Source of the DNA: Eleginops maclovinus
Taxonomy: Eukaryota; Chordata; Actinopteri; Perciformes; Eleginopidae
NCBI RefSeq assembly: GCF_036324505.1
Contig: NC_086366.1
Span: 10,285,927-10,349,926, forward strand
Direction of reading: 5' to 3'
DNA length: 64,000 nt
The position numbers were made by a program, and so were the translations under genes. This document shows, in pieces, positions 14,278 through 26,856 of this stretch. Under the pieces are notes generated by a model. That model was not told the origin of the DNA and ran no database searches. It saw nothing but the letters and a program-made list of their open reading frames with translations. Positions within the stretch are counted from its first letter, which is position 1; every line of letters begins with the position of its first letter.

Positions 14278-14941
14278 AGAATCGGAATCAGAAATACTTT
14301 ATTTATCCCAAATTGGGATTTTTTTTCGTTACCGCAGCAAAATACAATACAATATGAAGCATAGCAAAAAATAAGAAATATACATATAGTTAATAGTGCA
14401 ATGTTATGGAATATTAAATGAAAATATAATAGCAATGTACAGCGTAAGTGTAAAGTGTGCATGTTATGTCCAGTTAACAGAGAGGCTATGGAGCAGTGAG
14501 TTGCCGGCCAGCCAGGGGGGAATTATTGTACAGTGTTATTGCAGTGGGCAGGAATATTCTCCTGTATCTGTCCTTATGACAGCGGAGTGGGAGCAGTCTG
14601 TTGGAGAAGGAGCTGTCTTTCCAGCTGCAGATGGAGAGGGTGGGTGAGGTTATCCATGATGGACAACAGTTTGTTCAGAGTCCTCCTCTCCACCACAGCT
14701 TCAAAAGGGTCCTGTTTGATGCCGGCGACAGAGCCAGCTTTCCTAATTAGTTTGTTAAGTCTGCTGGTATCGCCGGCTCTGATGCTGCCCCCCCCCCCAC
14801 CCAGCAAACCGCAGCGAAGAAGAGTGCACTAGCAACAACAGACTGGTAGAAGATCTCCAACATCTTGCTGCACACGTTGAAGGATCTCAGTTTCCTCAGG
14901 AAATAGAGTCGGCTAAGGGAGCTGCTGCAACAGGCTGCCAC
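14278..14941 (-). mobile_element. 5'-truncated LINE (non-LTR retrotransposon) 3' end, broken
   Basis: On the minus strand the sequence encodes the tail of a fish LINE reverse transcriptase: RLYFLRKLRSFNVCSKMLEI, then LFFAAVCWVGGG, and in a second frame SRLNKLIRKAGSV and LNKLLSIMDNLTHPLH. The two frames meet at an 11-C run (14788-14798), so the copy is frameshifted. A 3' untranslated part follows and ends near the ATTTCTGATTCCGATTCTG-like tail at about 14278. The 5' end is cut at about 14941, the usual outcome of incomplete reverse transcription. It is a dead copy, probably of the Rex1/L2-like group. Confidence 0.8.
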
Positions 14942-17900
14942 CTAGCACGGCGCCAATTTTACACTTGCAACCCATTCCCCATAGAAGTGAAGTTAATTTA
15001 TGCCAACCACTAATTAGCGATGGTATATGCGTTTAAGAAATGTATGTGATGCTCCCTGAATGACAGAATAATGACAAACTTCAGTTAATCAACATATCTG
15101 GCTGGTAGTAAAATATTCATAAAGAATTAAAAACATTTCGTTTTTTCTCACTCCAATAACATATTACACTTTCCAACAAATAATTATAGCAACAAGAGTT
15201 AGCTCAAGGAGTGGAGAAGATTATGGTTTTGGTTAAAGACAGAAAAAGAGATCCAATTTGTTGAACCTTCCACCAACACCACAACATGTCACTAACCTTA
15301 GACAAAGGGGTTTTGCAGGCTGAACCTAAACCTGGGACTGAAGTCAGAATCCAGGCAGATTGTTTGTCACCATAAAGTAAAATGACAAACAAATTAAAAG
15401 TAGAATATAAACTGTTTCCTGTTTGGGTGCAATTGCCATTAAATTAGTTCACTGATTCACTGAAAGATCTTTTTGGATCTACAATAAAAATAACCTCAGT
15501 AAAAAAGAGTGTGTGTATCCAAAGGACTGCAATATTTCAGGGCCAAATATACACTAGTTCCCTGAATGCTACATCATTCATCTCACTTTTAGAGCCTACA
15601 TCCCTAGAGGTTACGACTGTAAATGTCTGAAATGTTAGTGTAAGCCACGAGGTGCTCTCTAATTATGTTGCTCATAAAAGCGTATTATTGACATTTACCT
15701 TCCTTCCTCTAGGTGTAGTATGCTGCACTGTAGGTAGTAGCCCTGGGCATTGCCAGGAAAAATATGGCGTATGGCTTTTGAACTAGTTTGTATTTTTCTT
15801 TCACTCAGGTGCTTCTTTTATCTTGGCCTTTACCTGCAGATAATGAGTGCTCACTGTGCTCTGGTGGTGTTTCTGGGATGGTCTAGAGAATGTGTGTCTG
15901 CAGCAAGAGAGTTATTGTTCACACTAATGGGGGAGAAGCCCCTGCAGCATCAGGACTAAAAAGTCAGAAAGTTCAGTGTGGGAGGACGGGGGCCTATGGT
16001 TGTGTGTGTACAAAGTGCATAGAGGTGACTGTGTGTGTAGTTCATGTGTTACTTTTGATGTTGTGTACTGTAGTGCAGTGACAGTAAAAGAAGGAGCAGG
16101 TTTATATCTGAGCATCTGTTCTTGCTGTCATGTGAAATACAAACAAGCAGCCGGACCGAAGACAGGAGCGCTATGCTGAGAGAGGTGAAAAAGGGAGGGA
16201 GGTAGAAAAAGAGTAAGGGGATAAAAATGGGAGACACATGGGAAACAATTCCAGAGAAGTAAAGAGCGCTAGATAGTTGTCTGTGTAATATTATATTGCT
16301 TGAGCAACATATTTTCTTCCCTGTTATGTAAATTGGACAAATTGAATCTGAAAGCGAAGAAATATAGTGATGTGCCAAGTGTGCACATGATTGAGAAGTC
16401 TCTCTAAACGCACAGAGACACTAATGAAATGAATCAGAGAGACAGGGATCGCTGCAGTGGAGGATACAAGGATGCTTAGGCTTGATATACTGTATAGAGT
16501 AATGCTGATAAAGGAGGATCGTTTTAAAGAGATTTATGTAGAGGACTGCACACAGAAAGAGCGCACGGTTTGACAGAGGGAACCATTAAGAACCCGAAAA
16601 AAGACAGGAAAAGTGTACACAGAAAAAGTGAACATATGGAGATTCTGAAAGAACAAGCAAGGGGGAAGCAAGGAGTAGAGGTAGAGAAAGTCCCAGGAGA
16701 CCTATTGTGTCCGATGCTTTTACTGTGGTGATGATGCACCCTGTCGCTATTCCCCTCCTCTCATTAAAGCTTTATGAAGCGAGCTTTGCACACACTTTAT
16801 TACAATGACGCCACTGTCTGGCACATTCCAGCCTTGCGGCTGTTGGTGTTGGTAGGGTTGCAGGGAAACAAGTCCATGGAGACCGACATCAGAAAGGGAA
16901 ACATGGGAAAAAGAACGGATATGGAGAGTCAGAGGGTTAAAGCCAGAATGAGAAGGCATACATGGAAAATAAGGGTATTTGAGGAGGTGAATGATAGGAG
17001 AGAAAAACAAGGAAAGAAGATGAATAGAGAGTGAGACATACATAGAGATGCTCGTTATGTGCTCTGGGCCTCTGTTTGTATGGTTGCAGATGTCTTGGTA
17101 TTTAAAAATAGAATGGTTTGGGATTAACACTATCAATATTTCCTTATAGTTTTGATGGAGACCCAGGAGGTGGGTGGAAAATAAAATGTGCAGACAGTGT
17201 TGTCACAAACTGCATCTAGGCCATTTGTTTCAATCAAGTTTAAAAAGAAATTCATCATTCGACATGGGAGAAGCACTACACTCCATGTCTCTTCAATACT
17301 TGCGTTTGTTTTGTTCCCTTTTCTCCATTTTTGCCAAAAACAGCTGGTCCCAGAAACACAAATTACATTAAAAACAAGGGAATTTCATTTGCCTTGACGA
17401 TGCTGTCAAATAATATCAAATGTATGATTCATAGACAGGATAAGGACAACATATCTCCGCCATCATGAATAAAGGGAAGTTATAATCATTCAATCTAAAT
17501 ATGAGGGAACGTTTTACCACACTGTCTCTTCTTGCTTGTAATTTTGCTGTTGTAATTTACATAGCAACATGTGTTGACAGACTTAGATGAACATTTCCTG
17601 TCATCTGAGCCCCTCATTATAATGTCAAACTCAATGATTTAGTGAGAACATCTTTGTGCATTCCAGGTACTGAACTGTGAAATATAGCACCTGTCATAGT
17701 TCATCACACAGAATCTCATCTCTATCGCCATCTCTCAAGTCATGTTGCTATGATCTAAACTATCAAATTAAACCTGGAAATGAAATAAAAATCATCCTGG
17801 AAAGCACTAAGTTTGTTGACTTTGAGGACGCAATGACTCAGCTCCTGCTGAATGACGCATGCTACGTACGTAGTATGCTAGTTCTCTGAATTGAAGACAT

Positions 17901-19467
17901 TTAGCTCCTGTCATAATCTCAGGCTAAACCCCTGCCTTATCGCCTCCTGGGTGCAGGGGCCTTGGCTTTGTTTAATTGCCACAAGCCGAAGCGTCAAAGC
18001 TGCATCTCCCTCAGTATATACCCCCACCAAGGCTTATAGCTGATAATGGAATTACTCTGAGTCCCAGGAGGAGGGAGAGAGGGAGGAACAGAAAAGAGTA
18101 GGCAGTCACAGATGGGGAGAGGGGGAAGCGATGAAGGAAAGTGGATGTTTGAAGCTGAAAGAAAGAGGATGGATGCAGTGTCCGCCTTGAAAACAGAACA
18201 GGGAAAAAAGGGGGAAAAAGGTTACAGAGTGATGGCCGGCTGTTGCCAAAAGCCAAGTCTGCAGTCCCCCCGGCTTTCTGTTTACTCCAGTGTGACGTGT
18301 TACAGGGTGGAGAGTGAATTATGACGCAGGATAGAGCTCAAGCTCAAAACATGCTTGCCTGAAAGAATCCAGCTGAAAGGATGAATGGTGCTGAAGTAGA
18401 AAGGAGAGAGGATGAAATAAGAGGATGAAAGAAAGACAACCATTAAAGAGTGTAAAAAGGAAACGAGTAGTCACATCATTTGCTGAGTCCTAAGAAAGCG
18501 AAGCACCTGTTTGTGTGCACATTTCGATTGATTTGTCAGAATAGGCACAATTCTCCATCTCAAACACCTAAGTGGTTTCTTTATTTGTGATCAGGCCGCA
18601 CTGATGAACGACAAACCGTAGCAAAGGAAAGATTTCTGAATAAGCGCGATAGCTGGGGGACGTCGGCTCTTTCACTCTCCTCTCTGTCATGGTTGAAAGC
18701 TTCGGGGTGTTTGAAGACTGAGTCCCAGTGTGGTAGTAGAAAATGACTTCACATTTGAAGTGAGCTCGCAGCTTGGTCAAGGATTTGTTATCTGCGTGTG
18801 TGTGCGTATATGTGTGTGTGTGTGGGCATGGAGGAATCTTAAGGATATTAGGCTCCTAGCAGGTGGGATTATTTGACTGTAATTTCCTTAACAACTGTAT
18901 AAGCAGCCATACCAGTGTTGCTAGTGGGAATGATTTTGTGCCAAAAAGTGTTAAATTGCTTGCCAGGGGCTAGGAGGTTAGTCTGATTTTCACCCATGTA
19001 CTTGTGAATGGTTTTACTTGTACTTAAAAATGACTTGTAGATGTATTTCAAGAGAAATAGATTTACATTTAAAGCCAGAAATATGTCGCTTTCTGTTTTA
19101 GATAAAATAAAGTTTGTTAAGGCTTTTGACAGATATATGGATTTTCAAGATTTATCTGCATTTCAAGAGACTTTGTTTTGGTAAACTATTCACACCACAC
19201 CACTCAAAGAGCCTAATTAGAATAAGAAGGTATGGCCGATACGATATGAAGCTGTGAGTAACTAACAAGGTTGAAATGTTGAACCACATTGTGAATTTAA
19301 CTAAGCAACATGTGTCTTTTCCGTTTCCTTCCTACTAGTTTGCAAACATTTTTTACACTGTGCATTGTTGTTTGTGTTTTCTAATACACTCCACTTCTTT
19401 TTACTTCCTCCATCTGAAATCGCTCCCCAACAACCCGCCCTCATTTCATCTTCACTCCTTACATCAG

Positions 19468-19707
19468 TCTGTTCTCAGTATTCAAGAGGGGTCTTCGCCA
19501 TCTTTGGTCTTTACGATAAGCGCTCGGTGAACACGCTGACGTCGTTCTGTGGGGCCCTGCACATCAGCCTAGTTACGCCCAGCTTCCCCACCGAAGGAGA
19601 GGCCCAGTTCACCCTGCAGCTCCGGCCGTCCATCAGAGGGGCTTTGCTGTCACTTCTGGACCATTACGACTGGAGCCGATTTGTCTTCCTCTATGACACA
19701 GACAGAG
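19468..19707 (+). CDS. gria4: gria4 exon 3: amino-terminal domain
   Basis: The 240-nt exon starts after the acceptor AG at 19466-19467. Its first two bases complete the Phe of FCSQYSRG, and it ends with the first base of a Gly codon before donor GTAAAA. It encodes [20 protein letters not shown], then [20 protein letters not shown], and ends FLYDTDRG. This is lobe 1 of the extracellular, LIVBP-like amino-terminal domain that drives subunit assembly. The segments GLYDKRS, SFPTEGE and LLDHYDW are the GluA4 forms; GluA1-3 differ at these positions. The Cys of FCSQ is probably the partner of the Cys in GDCLANP (exon 7) in the domain's disulfide loop. Length equals the mammalian exon 3 I remember. 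Confidence 0.97.
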
Positions 19708-20105
19708 GTAAAAGCACAATGAAGAATACATTAACAAGTTACATGTGTATATAACAGTTGGTGTTCAAAAACAATAACAAATGTCAAAATATAGGATATC
19801 TTTAAATGTATTTTGAGAAAAAAATATTTGGATTTTGTATAGGATTAAGGATGGGTTTGCATATAAACAGGAATTATCATCCAGGGAAATCATCGATTCA
19901 TTCAGTAATATTGTTGGAGCCTTAAGTGGATCGTTCCCTTTATCATCCAATATAATATAAAACACTAAAAAGCTTTATTTCTGCAGCACAAGGACAAAAC
20001 AGAGTAATACGTTTATAAAATAAAAGTAAGAAAAGAAGTAAAAACTGAAACTATACAAGAGCAATTAATTCCCAAACTACAAGGCAAGCAGTTTATATAC
20101 CCACA

Positions 20106-20290
20106 ACCAGTGTTGTACATAACCTAATAGTGGAAGAAGTACGATCTCAAGTGAGTACTCTCTTTGTTTTTACTCTCTGGTTTCAGGGATTGAAGGAAGA
20201 CATTGCAGAAATTTAGTGAGTCAGAGTACATGTTGATTTATAAAACTCCACCAGTTAACATCAAAGTGCAGTAGCAGTTTTTTTAAACCC
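20106..20290. mobile_element. Decayed hAT-like fragment
   Basis: The stretch CAGTGTTGTACATAACCTAA and the following AGTGGAAGAAGTACGATCTC resemble a very common fish non-autonomous element family beginning AGTGGTGGAAGAAGTACTCAG. Termini and duplication could not be defined. Confidence 0.35.
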
Positions 20291-21068
20291 TGTATGAATT
20301 AAAAGAAAAAGGGTCAGAGGAATCAAGGGGGATTATCGGGCAGTAAGCAAAAGGGGCTGCTACTCAGTATTATAGTCAGCATTTACTCTATACTAGAGCT
20401 GTCCAAATGAATGTGACTGTAGTGAAGATGTGTCCTTATGGTACCCCCAGAGATTAGTTGAGTAGATTCACTGTCTTCTATTGCTGGGCTTAAATTAAAC
20501 AGTTAAAGGAGTTTAAAACAGATTTCCAAATTAGCCTATTTCCAAATAACTTTCTTTGCATGAATAATTATCCATAAAAATTGGGTTCAGTTTGAAATGA
20601 CGCACAAAATTATAATATCATTATATCAAGTCGTAAGAATCTCTTTAAAGGTCTGTTTGCCTGGGATGATTTGGCCTGAATTAAACTCCCAAATGTAGCC
20701 TTGTTTTCTTGTTCAAAAAGTACAAAGGTTGTTCTTTGGATCATCACTCTCCTTATGTAAGGACATAGCCGCAGAAACAGGAGTGTAATTTGGCACGGTT
20801 CAGCCAGAAACTCAGGGTAGGCCTTAACGTCTGCAGCATTCACCTGCCTTTTATTTAACCATCCTATCATACACTGCACGTAAGTTAGGGGCAAGGCACA
20901 GCTGACGCCCACGGCCCCTAACCACTGTCATGGGAATGCTTGGCACGTTATCCCTCTCCCTCTCTCTCACACACGCTCAAACTAAGTCCCTGAGAGAAAC
21001 ACAGGTCAAACATGACGCAGAGGCCCCAGACCATGGTATAGTGGCGTGTTAGGAAATCAGTGAGCTGC

Positions 21069-21212
<144 letters not shown>

Positions 21213-21914
21213 TAGTTATGTATGTTCTGTCTGTGCCTCTGCCAGCCTTTTTCTTCTTCCTCTGCTCCCCCCGGGTACTAACCCAGACAACTAGGAGCAG
21301 GGGAAGAAAAAGGAGAGACAAGGGGAAGCAGGAGGGTTAAGTTAGGTGATTCAAGCCTGTGAGACAGCCAGACAGAGAGAAAGAAGCTAAGACAGGTGTA
21401 AGAAATTTCAGGAGGAGATAAACAAGGTGAGGGGGAAGAGACAGGAAGAGGACACAGTTGAGGTAGATGAGAGGTGCCTGAGGGAGGCAGGGGGGAGATT
21501 ACATTAGGCACAGGAAGGAGGCGTAAGAGGACAGACAGGACTACAAGCCTTTGGGGATATACAGTAGCACATTGCAGGAAAGGGGGTAAAGATAGAGAGA
21601 AAGGAAGGAGAAATGGAGCGGAGGATGGATGCCTAGAGTTTGTACTTTGCTCACCCTTGACTTGGCCAAGGCAGGACCCTTCATTATAGGCTCCCATCAG
21701 GCCCTGCTGCCGGTAATGTGCTGGAAAATGGGCAGTAACACTGTTATCTGTTTTATGCTCCCTGCTCTGCTCTGCTCCACAGACAGCCTGCAGACACACA
21801 AACACAAATTGAGTATGTCAGGAAACCTGCACATGAGCATACAAATTCAATGATTATACAACATGCAGAAGATGTATGTATTGTACATCTGTGTATGCAT
21901 TAATGAATAAATAA

Positions 21915-22060
21915 GGCAACTGTGGCGCAGGGGGTAAAATAGGTATATATATTAGGTAGACTGAATCCAGTTCTGCAGTCAACATATCGTAGTGTCCTTG
22001 GGCAAGATTCCTAACCCAAAGGTGATCCGGATAAAAGCGTCAGCTGAGTGAACTGAATTA
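21915..22060 (+). mobile_element. tRNA-like SINE fragment
   Basis: The head reads GGCAACTGTGGCGCAGGGGG, which fits an RNA polymerase III A-box (TGGCGCAGGGGG). It is followed by a degenerate B-box region and the common fish SINE words GTGTCCTTGGGCAAGATTCC and AAAAGCGTCAGCTGAGTGAA. The internal T-rich insertions show it is old. Class is moderately sure, family not assigned. Confidence 0.55.
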
Positions 22061-23140
22061 TAATGCAAATTTAACAGTTCAAACAAACATGTACACATAA
22101 ACTACTGACAGTATTGTATCACTGAACAGAAATACATACATCTAGGGCACAGACGAAGCTTTTCACAAAACCCCTCTGTGGCAGGAAAGGTGAAAGAACA
22201 ATCTCACACCACACATGAATACAGACTCCACACAGAGATGCAGTCACATTCCCACACATACACACCTTGATTACCGAGGCCTCAGTTGTGCTTTTTGTTT
22301 CAAGTCAAGCAGTAAATTGCTACCTCAACAAAAGCAGTAAAAAATAATTGATAACAGTTGGAACTGTTGAACTGCAGTGTGTGCGTTTCATTTTGTCTTG
22401 TTCTGAGTCTCTCTGTATGTCACTGTGTGTCATAAAGACATGCTTTGTGTATAAATGTGAAATTATTCTATTTTATTTCCCACACGATCCATTCTAGCTC
22501 AAAGCAGATTTAACAACAAACTCTGAGATTTGTTTGAGAACAGAACTATCATCTCGATGAGATCCAGTGTGTCTATAATGTGATATTATGTTGTCTCCCA
22601 TTTATGTTATTTCTTCCACTTCCCCATTTACACAGTTGTCTAATAAAATATGTAACTTACCTTATCTATTATCGCTTGCGTTGCCACCGGCTGCACATGG
22701 GATCATATTAAATGTGAAACTTACCCTACATATATCACATAGAGAGTCACATTCAGCTGATTTAATCCTCCATTACTGTGTGGAACAAGACATCTCCTTA
22801 CTCTGTGTGGTTCCAGGATATCTAAATGATGAGTTGATTGAAGTTGAAGTGTATTATCAGATCAAGTGCATTTGAATCAAAGTTCACTTCAGAACAAGAG
22901 GCAATGAGATGTTTAATGTCAATGAAATGTCACTATCAACCCTCTCCATTGTTTCAGCACAAAACTCTTTGTTCTGATAAGCTCTTTGAGCTGTTTGATA
23001 AAGTGACATACACGAAGGAGTGTTGCTTGAGTGCTAAGTGCTTTGCCCTCACTTTTGAAGAGAAAACATTAGTTTTGCTTTGTCAAATTAGATTAATAAT
23101 TTCACATATAAGATATAGCAAATACTGATGTGATTTGTGT

Positions 23141-23420
23141 TTACAAGGGCCTTATTATGCTCATTTTCAGTTTTCATATTTGTATTTTGTGACTCTACTG
23201 TGACATGTTTACATTCTTATATCTTCAAAAAGTGCTTTATTTTCTCATACGGCCTGTGGTGCAAACCCTCTTTTCACCCTCCGTCTAAAACCAGAGACCA
23301 GTCTGCTCTGATAGCTGGTCGGCTGTGTTGTGATTGGTCAACCGCTTCAACATGGTCTGCCCTTAGCCTATCATCTACAATGTGTTTGAGTGCTTACAAT
23401 TGAGTTGTTTCAGGCAGAGG
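23141..23420. mobile_element. TTAA-type MITE, 5' part
   Basis: It begins TTACAAGGGCCTTATTATGC and continues through TTTCTCATACGGCCTGTGG, CTCTTTTCACCCTCCGTCT and TGTGATTGGTCAACCGCTT. This is the word order of a very common fish repeat that normally starts TTAA-AGGGCCCTATTATGC. I find no matching inverted end downstream, so it appears 3' truncated. Confidence 0.55.
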
Positions 23421-23605
23421 GGAGTGTGTAGGTCACCAGACCATTTACCAGCACAAAAAGCTATTTAACACACTACAGGGACGGGAAAACCAAAGAAAAG
23501 CACAACTTGCAAAAAAAAATGCAATTTATTACAACTCCACATCCTTAGAAAACAGTATTAATTATCTCGTTCTCCCTTTTCCTCCTTTTACTCTCTGTTG
23601 TTTAG

Positions 23606-23658
23606 GTTATGCAATACTGCAGGCAATTATGGAGAGAGCGGGGCAGAATGGATGGCAG
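23606..23658 (+). CDS. gria4: gria4 exon 4a: amino-terminal domain, short exon
   Basis: A 53-nt exon too short to stand out as an open frame. After the acceptor TTTAG the bases GT complete the Gly begun by exon 3, followed by YAILQAIMERAGQNGWQ, then CAG with donor GTCAGG. It aligns with GluA4 residues YSILQAIMEKAGQNGWH. Exons 4a and 4b add up to 185 nt, exactly the length that the mammalian GluA4 protein predicts for a single exon 4. Exon 4 is therefore split here by a 229-bp intron at a codon boundary (phase 0). Without this exon the reading frame from exon 3 would break, which supports it as constitutive. Confidence 0.93.
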
Positions 23659-23887
23659 GTCAGGACACACAGGCACACACTCACCTTCCTGGAAACAGGC
23701 AGGAATGTGGAAGGACACTCATCCTCTCATGTTTAATTTAAGCAACCACACTTAATTACAGTTCATTCCTCAAACACAATTCTTAACATGCTTTTGGTGT
23801 GTATGCATGCCATTTTCCCCAGATACTGTTTGTGTTTGTTATATGCTTACACATATTTCCTGTATGTATGTATATATGTTAACCCAG
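23659..23887 (+). other. gria4: Extra 229-bp intron inside exon 4
   Basis: This short intron (GTCAGG to CCCAG) separates codons for GWQ and VSAIC, which I remember as being in one exon in mammalian AMPA receptor genes. The downstream exon starts GTGAGC, itself donor-like. It ends in a T-rich stretch followed by AACCCAG. Confidence 0.9.
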
Positions 23888-24019
23888 GTGAGCGCTATCT
23901 GTGTGGAGAGCTTCAATGAGGCAGCATACCGCCGACTGTTGGAGGACCTGGACCGACGTCAGGAGAGGAAATATGTTATAGACCTGGAGCCTGAGAGACT
24001 ACAGAGCATCCTAGAACAG
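23888..24019 (+). CDS. gria4: gria4 exon 4b: amino-terminal domain
   Basis: A 132-nt, phase-0 exon of 44 codons. It begins [20 protein letters not shown] and ends with [10 protein letters not shown]. It follows acceptor CCCAG and is followed by a weak donor, GTCATA. The segment [17 protein letters not shown] matches the GluA4 form (LEELDRRQEKKFVIDCE) of lobe 2 of the amino-terminal domain. The Cys that follows Asp in the family's VIDCE/ILDCE motif is Leu here, a noticeable departure. The reading frame remains open past the donor into the intron, but exon 5 (AVSVGKHVKG) clearly continues the protein, so the donor after LEQ is used. Confidence 0.95.
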
Positions 24020-25891
24020 GTCATATCACAATTCAGCAAACCAAAGTTACAGAAACTCTCACTCTCACCACACCTTTTTAACAAGTCAAGTAATCTTGCA
24101 TTGTCAGTTATAGCACCCCATATTGTTATTTTTTCCACGGCATTACTGGTGTCTGTCTGCCTGCTGTCTGCTTCTCTCAGCCAGTTGCCACAGCACTCCT
24201 TATACTTTCTGACATCTGGAGAGAAAACAAGATTTAAGTTTATCCCTGGAGTTCATAACTTGGAGTGAAAAATGTGACTTCTCCAACAGCTACAGTATAT
24301 CAGTGTATGATTGCAGTAAACACACCATACTGTCCACTCAGATACAGATTATGAACACACACTCGAAAATACACCAACAGTATCTGAAGGCACACACTTA
24401 CACTTTACACTTGAGTGAGTGAGTAAGTGACTCTGTCTGCACATATGACAAACTCAGTGACACTAACAGCTAAACACTAGTGCTAACATATAACTGGATA
24501 CCCCTCCCACAAACACAACACTCAATGCAGTACATACCAGTGCACAATGTATGCAAAAATAAAATATACACACCAGCTTTCGGATACACGTACTCATACA
24601 ACACACACACACACATACAGACACACTTATCACAGTATCCCAGACTCATAGAAAAGACCAGACAGTTTCTTACTTGGCTGCTGTTGTAAGTGAACAGAGA
24701 GACAGACACACACAGAAAGACATCAGTACACAAACACACTCTCCCGACACAGTGATTCTGCAGTGCTGGCATTGGCAAGCGCCCATGCTCTGAGACAGAG
24801 ACTGCTGTGTTTGACTGCTCCTGCCAGCTGCGATCTGACTGTGTGTGTTTCTGTGTGCGTGTTCATGTGAGCATCTGTATGTGTTAGTAGTTAGCTGTTG
24901 ATATGTGTGTGCGAGAAAGACTGAAAGAAAAAGATGTGAGCAATTTATTAATTAAGTTGGGGCACCCTGCTAAGTTGGTGAGCCTTTTTCCTCACTTGCC
25001 AAACATCTTACAATGCATCATATTTTATTCTACATCCCATTTTGAAACAAATGGGATACGTAAAATTACACTTTGACTTCCCTATTTTGCCATATTGTTA
25101 GCTATGCAAGTTCACACAAACCATAAGTAATTTACATAGCAACATGTGTTGACAGTACATGAAGTGGAACATGTTGGAGCTGAAAGCTGAAAAGTGTTCC
25201 CACCTATTATATGTGCAAAAGACTGTTAGTGAATACTTAGTATATAAAAAGGAAAGGCTTTATCTGTTCTCTGTTTGTGTTTTGTATAAAGCAATTATCA
25301 GTTATCAACCTTCCTGCACGACAACATGAAGTTGGACTAGACAGGTTTTTTGTGTGTGTTGTTTATAGAATATTTTCATAGAAGTTGTGTTAAAATACAG
25401 CCTATATTGGTGCATAAAAGCAATCTTATTTCTATTTTTCTTGCAATAACAACTTTATAGCAGGCTGGACGGATTAACACAGCCCTAACCGAGCCAACAC
25501 ATTGCAGCAGCTCTTTAAACGTTCCAAGAGGCTGCAGAGTCTGAGCCAGCGTTGTACCACGGTCCTCACAGGCTCATCACTCTGTTTTTAATCAGCATGA
25601 CTATTACCAAAGCCACATATGGGAGGGAGTCTCTTATTATTTGTAGTTGGAATCCCCCTCCCCTGCTCCAAAACTAAATTGAGACTAACTTCAAGTTATC
25701 AAACAATTCAATGGTGCATAGTTTATTATTCTTTTTATTTCTAATTATGTTCAATACTTGATTTACATGCAATGGAAAAAAATTCCCAATTTGGGATTAA
25801 TAAAGTATATCTTAATTGTGAATCCTACACACTATCCACATTATAATTAGACCGTAAAAAAATGTTGATCTTTCTCTGTTTTTCTTTCCAG
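24020..25891 (+). other. gria4: Intron 4 (1872 bp)
   Basis: GT-AG intron with CA-rich patches (about 24350-24760). It holds a 29-bp segment shared exactly with intron 2 (25127-25155) and a LINE-tail-like fragment (25771-25812) about 80 bp before exon 5. No exon was seen. Confidence 0.85.
25771..25812 (+). repeat. LINE 3'-tail-like fragment
   Basis: CAATTTGGGATTAATAAAGT is the typical 3' end of fish LINE families and matches, in the opposite orientation, the tail of the LINE at 14278. It lies only about 80 bp upstream of exon 5. Confidence 0.45.
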
Positions 25892-25945
25892 GCTGTCAGT
25901 GTGGGGAAACATGTGAAAGGTTACCATTACATTGTGGCCAACCTG
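25892..25945 (+). CDS. gria4: gria4 exon 5: amino-terminal domain, 54 nt
   Basis: An 18-codon, phase-0 exon with acceptor TTTCTTTCCAG and donor GTAAGA. It encodes AVSVGKHVKGYHYIVANL, matching GluA4 IVSVGKHVKGYHYIIANL in lobe 2 of the amino-terminal domain. The 54-nt length and phase are those of AMPA receptor exon 5. It is too short to be seen as an independent open frame and was found from the protein pattern. Confidence 0.97.
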
Positions 25946-26018
25946 GTAAGAACCTTTGATAACATTGCTTTGCTCTGGATGATTCATTTTGCGAGTAGTT
26001 CAAATGAAGAATATATAT

Positions 26019-26100
26019 CCTTTATTTAACCAGGTAAAAGTCTCATTGAGATTAAAATCAATGTTACAACAAACAAGATCAAATCAGGCAGACGAATGCA
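26019..26100. repeat. Common fish dispersed-repeat fragment
   Basis: The stretch CCAGGTAAAAGTCTCATTGA, followed by GATTAAAATC, matches from memory a widely dispersed fish repeat. Only about 80 bp are recognisable and the class is uncertain. Confidence 0.45.
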
Positions 26101-26808
26101 ACTGATGAAGAAGATGTTTGGTTAAGGAAACTAACATAAGGCTCAATACGAGGTTTCAAAAATTGTAATAAGCAATACAAATTCATTCCCTGTTTCAAGC
26201 TAACATTATAAAGAACTTTTTTTCCAAACCATATTCCGACAATCAGCTCATCTCAAAGTTAGATTTTTTTTAAGTCATTTGCAGAAAAATGAACCATGTG
26301 TCTTAGTTCCATATTGATCTTTTAAAAACTCCCACCATGGTGCCATTGTCCCTTCACATTATCTCTCCTCACCAAAGTCAGAGTTGCATGTAGCAGCTGG
26401 AACACTCATTCACCACATGAATATCGCTTTAACCTTAATCTTTACAATCTGTTTCACTGCAATTCTCTTTGAGACTGTGAAAAAGGGTCCATTGAGCTCA
26501 GGTCAAGGATAGACTTTCAGCAATTAGCATCCATCAACCAAGGATCACCCTCACATGTCTCCACCTCTTACTTTGGCCTGTTCCCAAATTGATCCCTCTT
26601 ACGGAAAACTTCCCTACGAAGTGTCACTCATCATGAAGTCAGTCTCTCAGCTGTAAAAGTCACTCCATATTCAGTAGGGGTAAAAGTAATCAAATGAACT
26701 GTTGGAGTTTGAGGAGTATGGTTTTCGTCAGTAGAGGTCCACACAATGTCAGAGGACTTTGTAGTGCACTTCCATTCTGTGATTGCAACATCTCACATCT
26801 CACCTCTA

Positions 26809-26838
26809 TCTCTCTCTCTCTCTCTCTCTCCCTCTCTC
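26809..26838 (+). repeat. (TC)n tract at the exon 6 acceptor
   Basis: A TC-rich tract ending 18 bp before exon 6, where it can act as the polypyrimidine tract; its length is likely to vary between individuals. Confidence 0.9.
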
Positions 26839-26856
26839 ACTATCTCTCCATCACAG

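Larger units (their letters stand above)
1..19467 (+). other. gria4: Intronic DNA upstream of exon 3 (inferred intron 2)
   Basis: No exon was recognised here, and I found nothing like the family's exon 2 (the stretch that normally precedes FCSQYSRG). Because exon 3 opens in phase 1 and needs an upstream donor, this stretch is inferred to be the 3' part of a large intron. It holds a solo LTR (4004-4354), a truncated LINE on the minus strand (14278-14941), a hAT-like terminus (ending at 2013), a decayed dispersed repeat (12380-12865) and microsatellites at 5672, 7023, 7269, 9528 and 10381. The remaining open frames are short, lack conserved motifs and often read through simple repeats. A distant exon or regulatory element could be missed by eye. 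Confidence 0.7.
25946..26856 (+). other. gria4: Intron 5 (911 bp)
   Basis: It contains a common fish dispersed-repeat fragment (about 26019-26100) and a CT-repeat (26809-26838) lying just upstream of the exon 6 acceptor, where it serves as part of the polypyrimidine tract. Confidence 0.85.

Noticed and set aside
1..19467. Search for exon 2 or the promoter of gria4
   Set aside because: No segment encoding the conserved IGGLF or SFAVTNA-type motifs was seen; nothing supports a start or promoter here.
21278..21805. 175-codon open frame on the minus strand
   Set aside because: It is the Ser/Pro/Leu-rich antisense reading of a purine-rich stretch; no conserved motif or splice logic.
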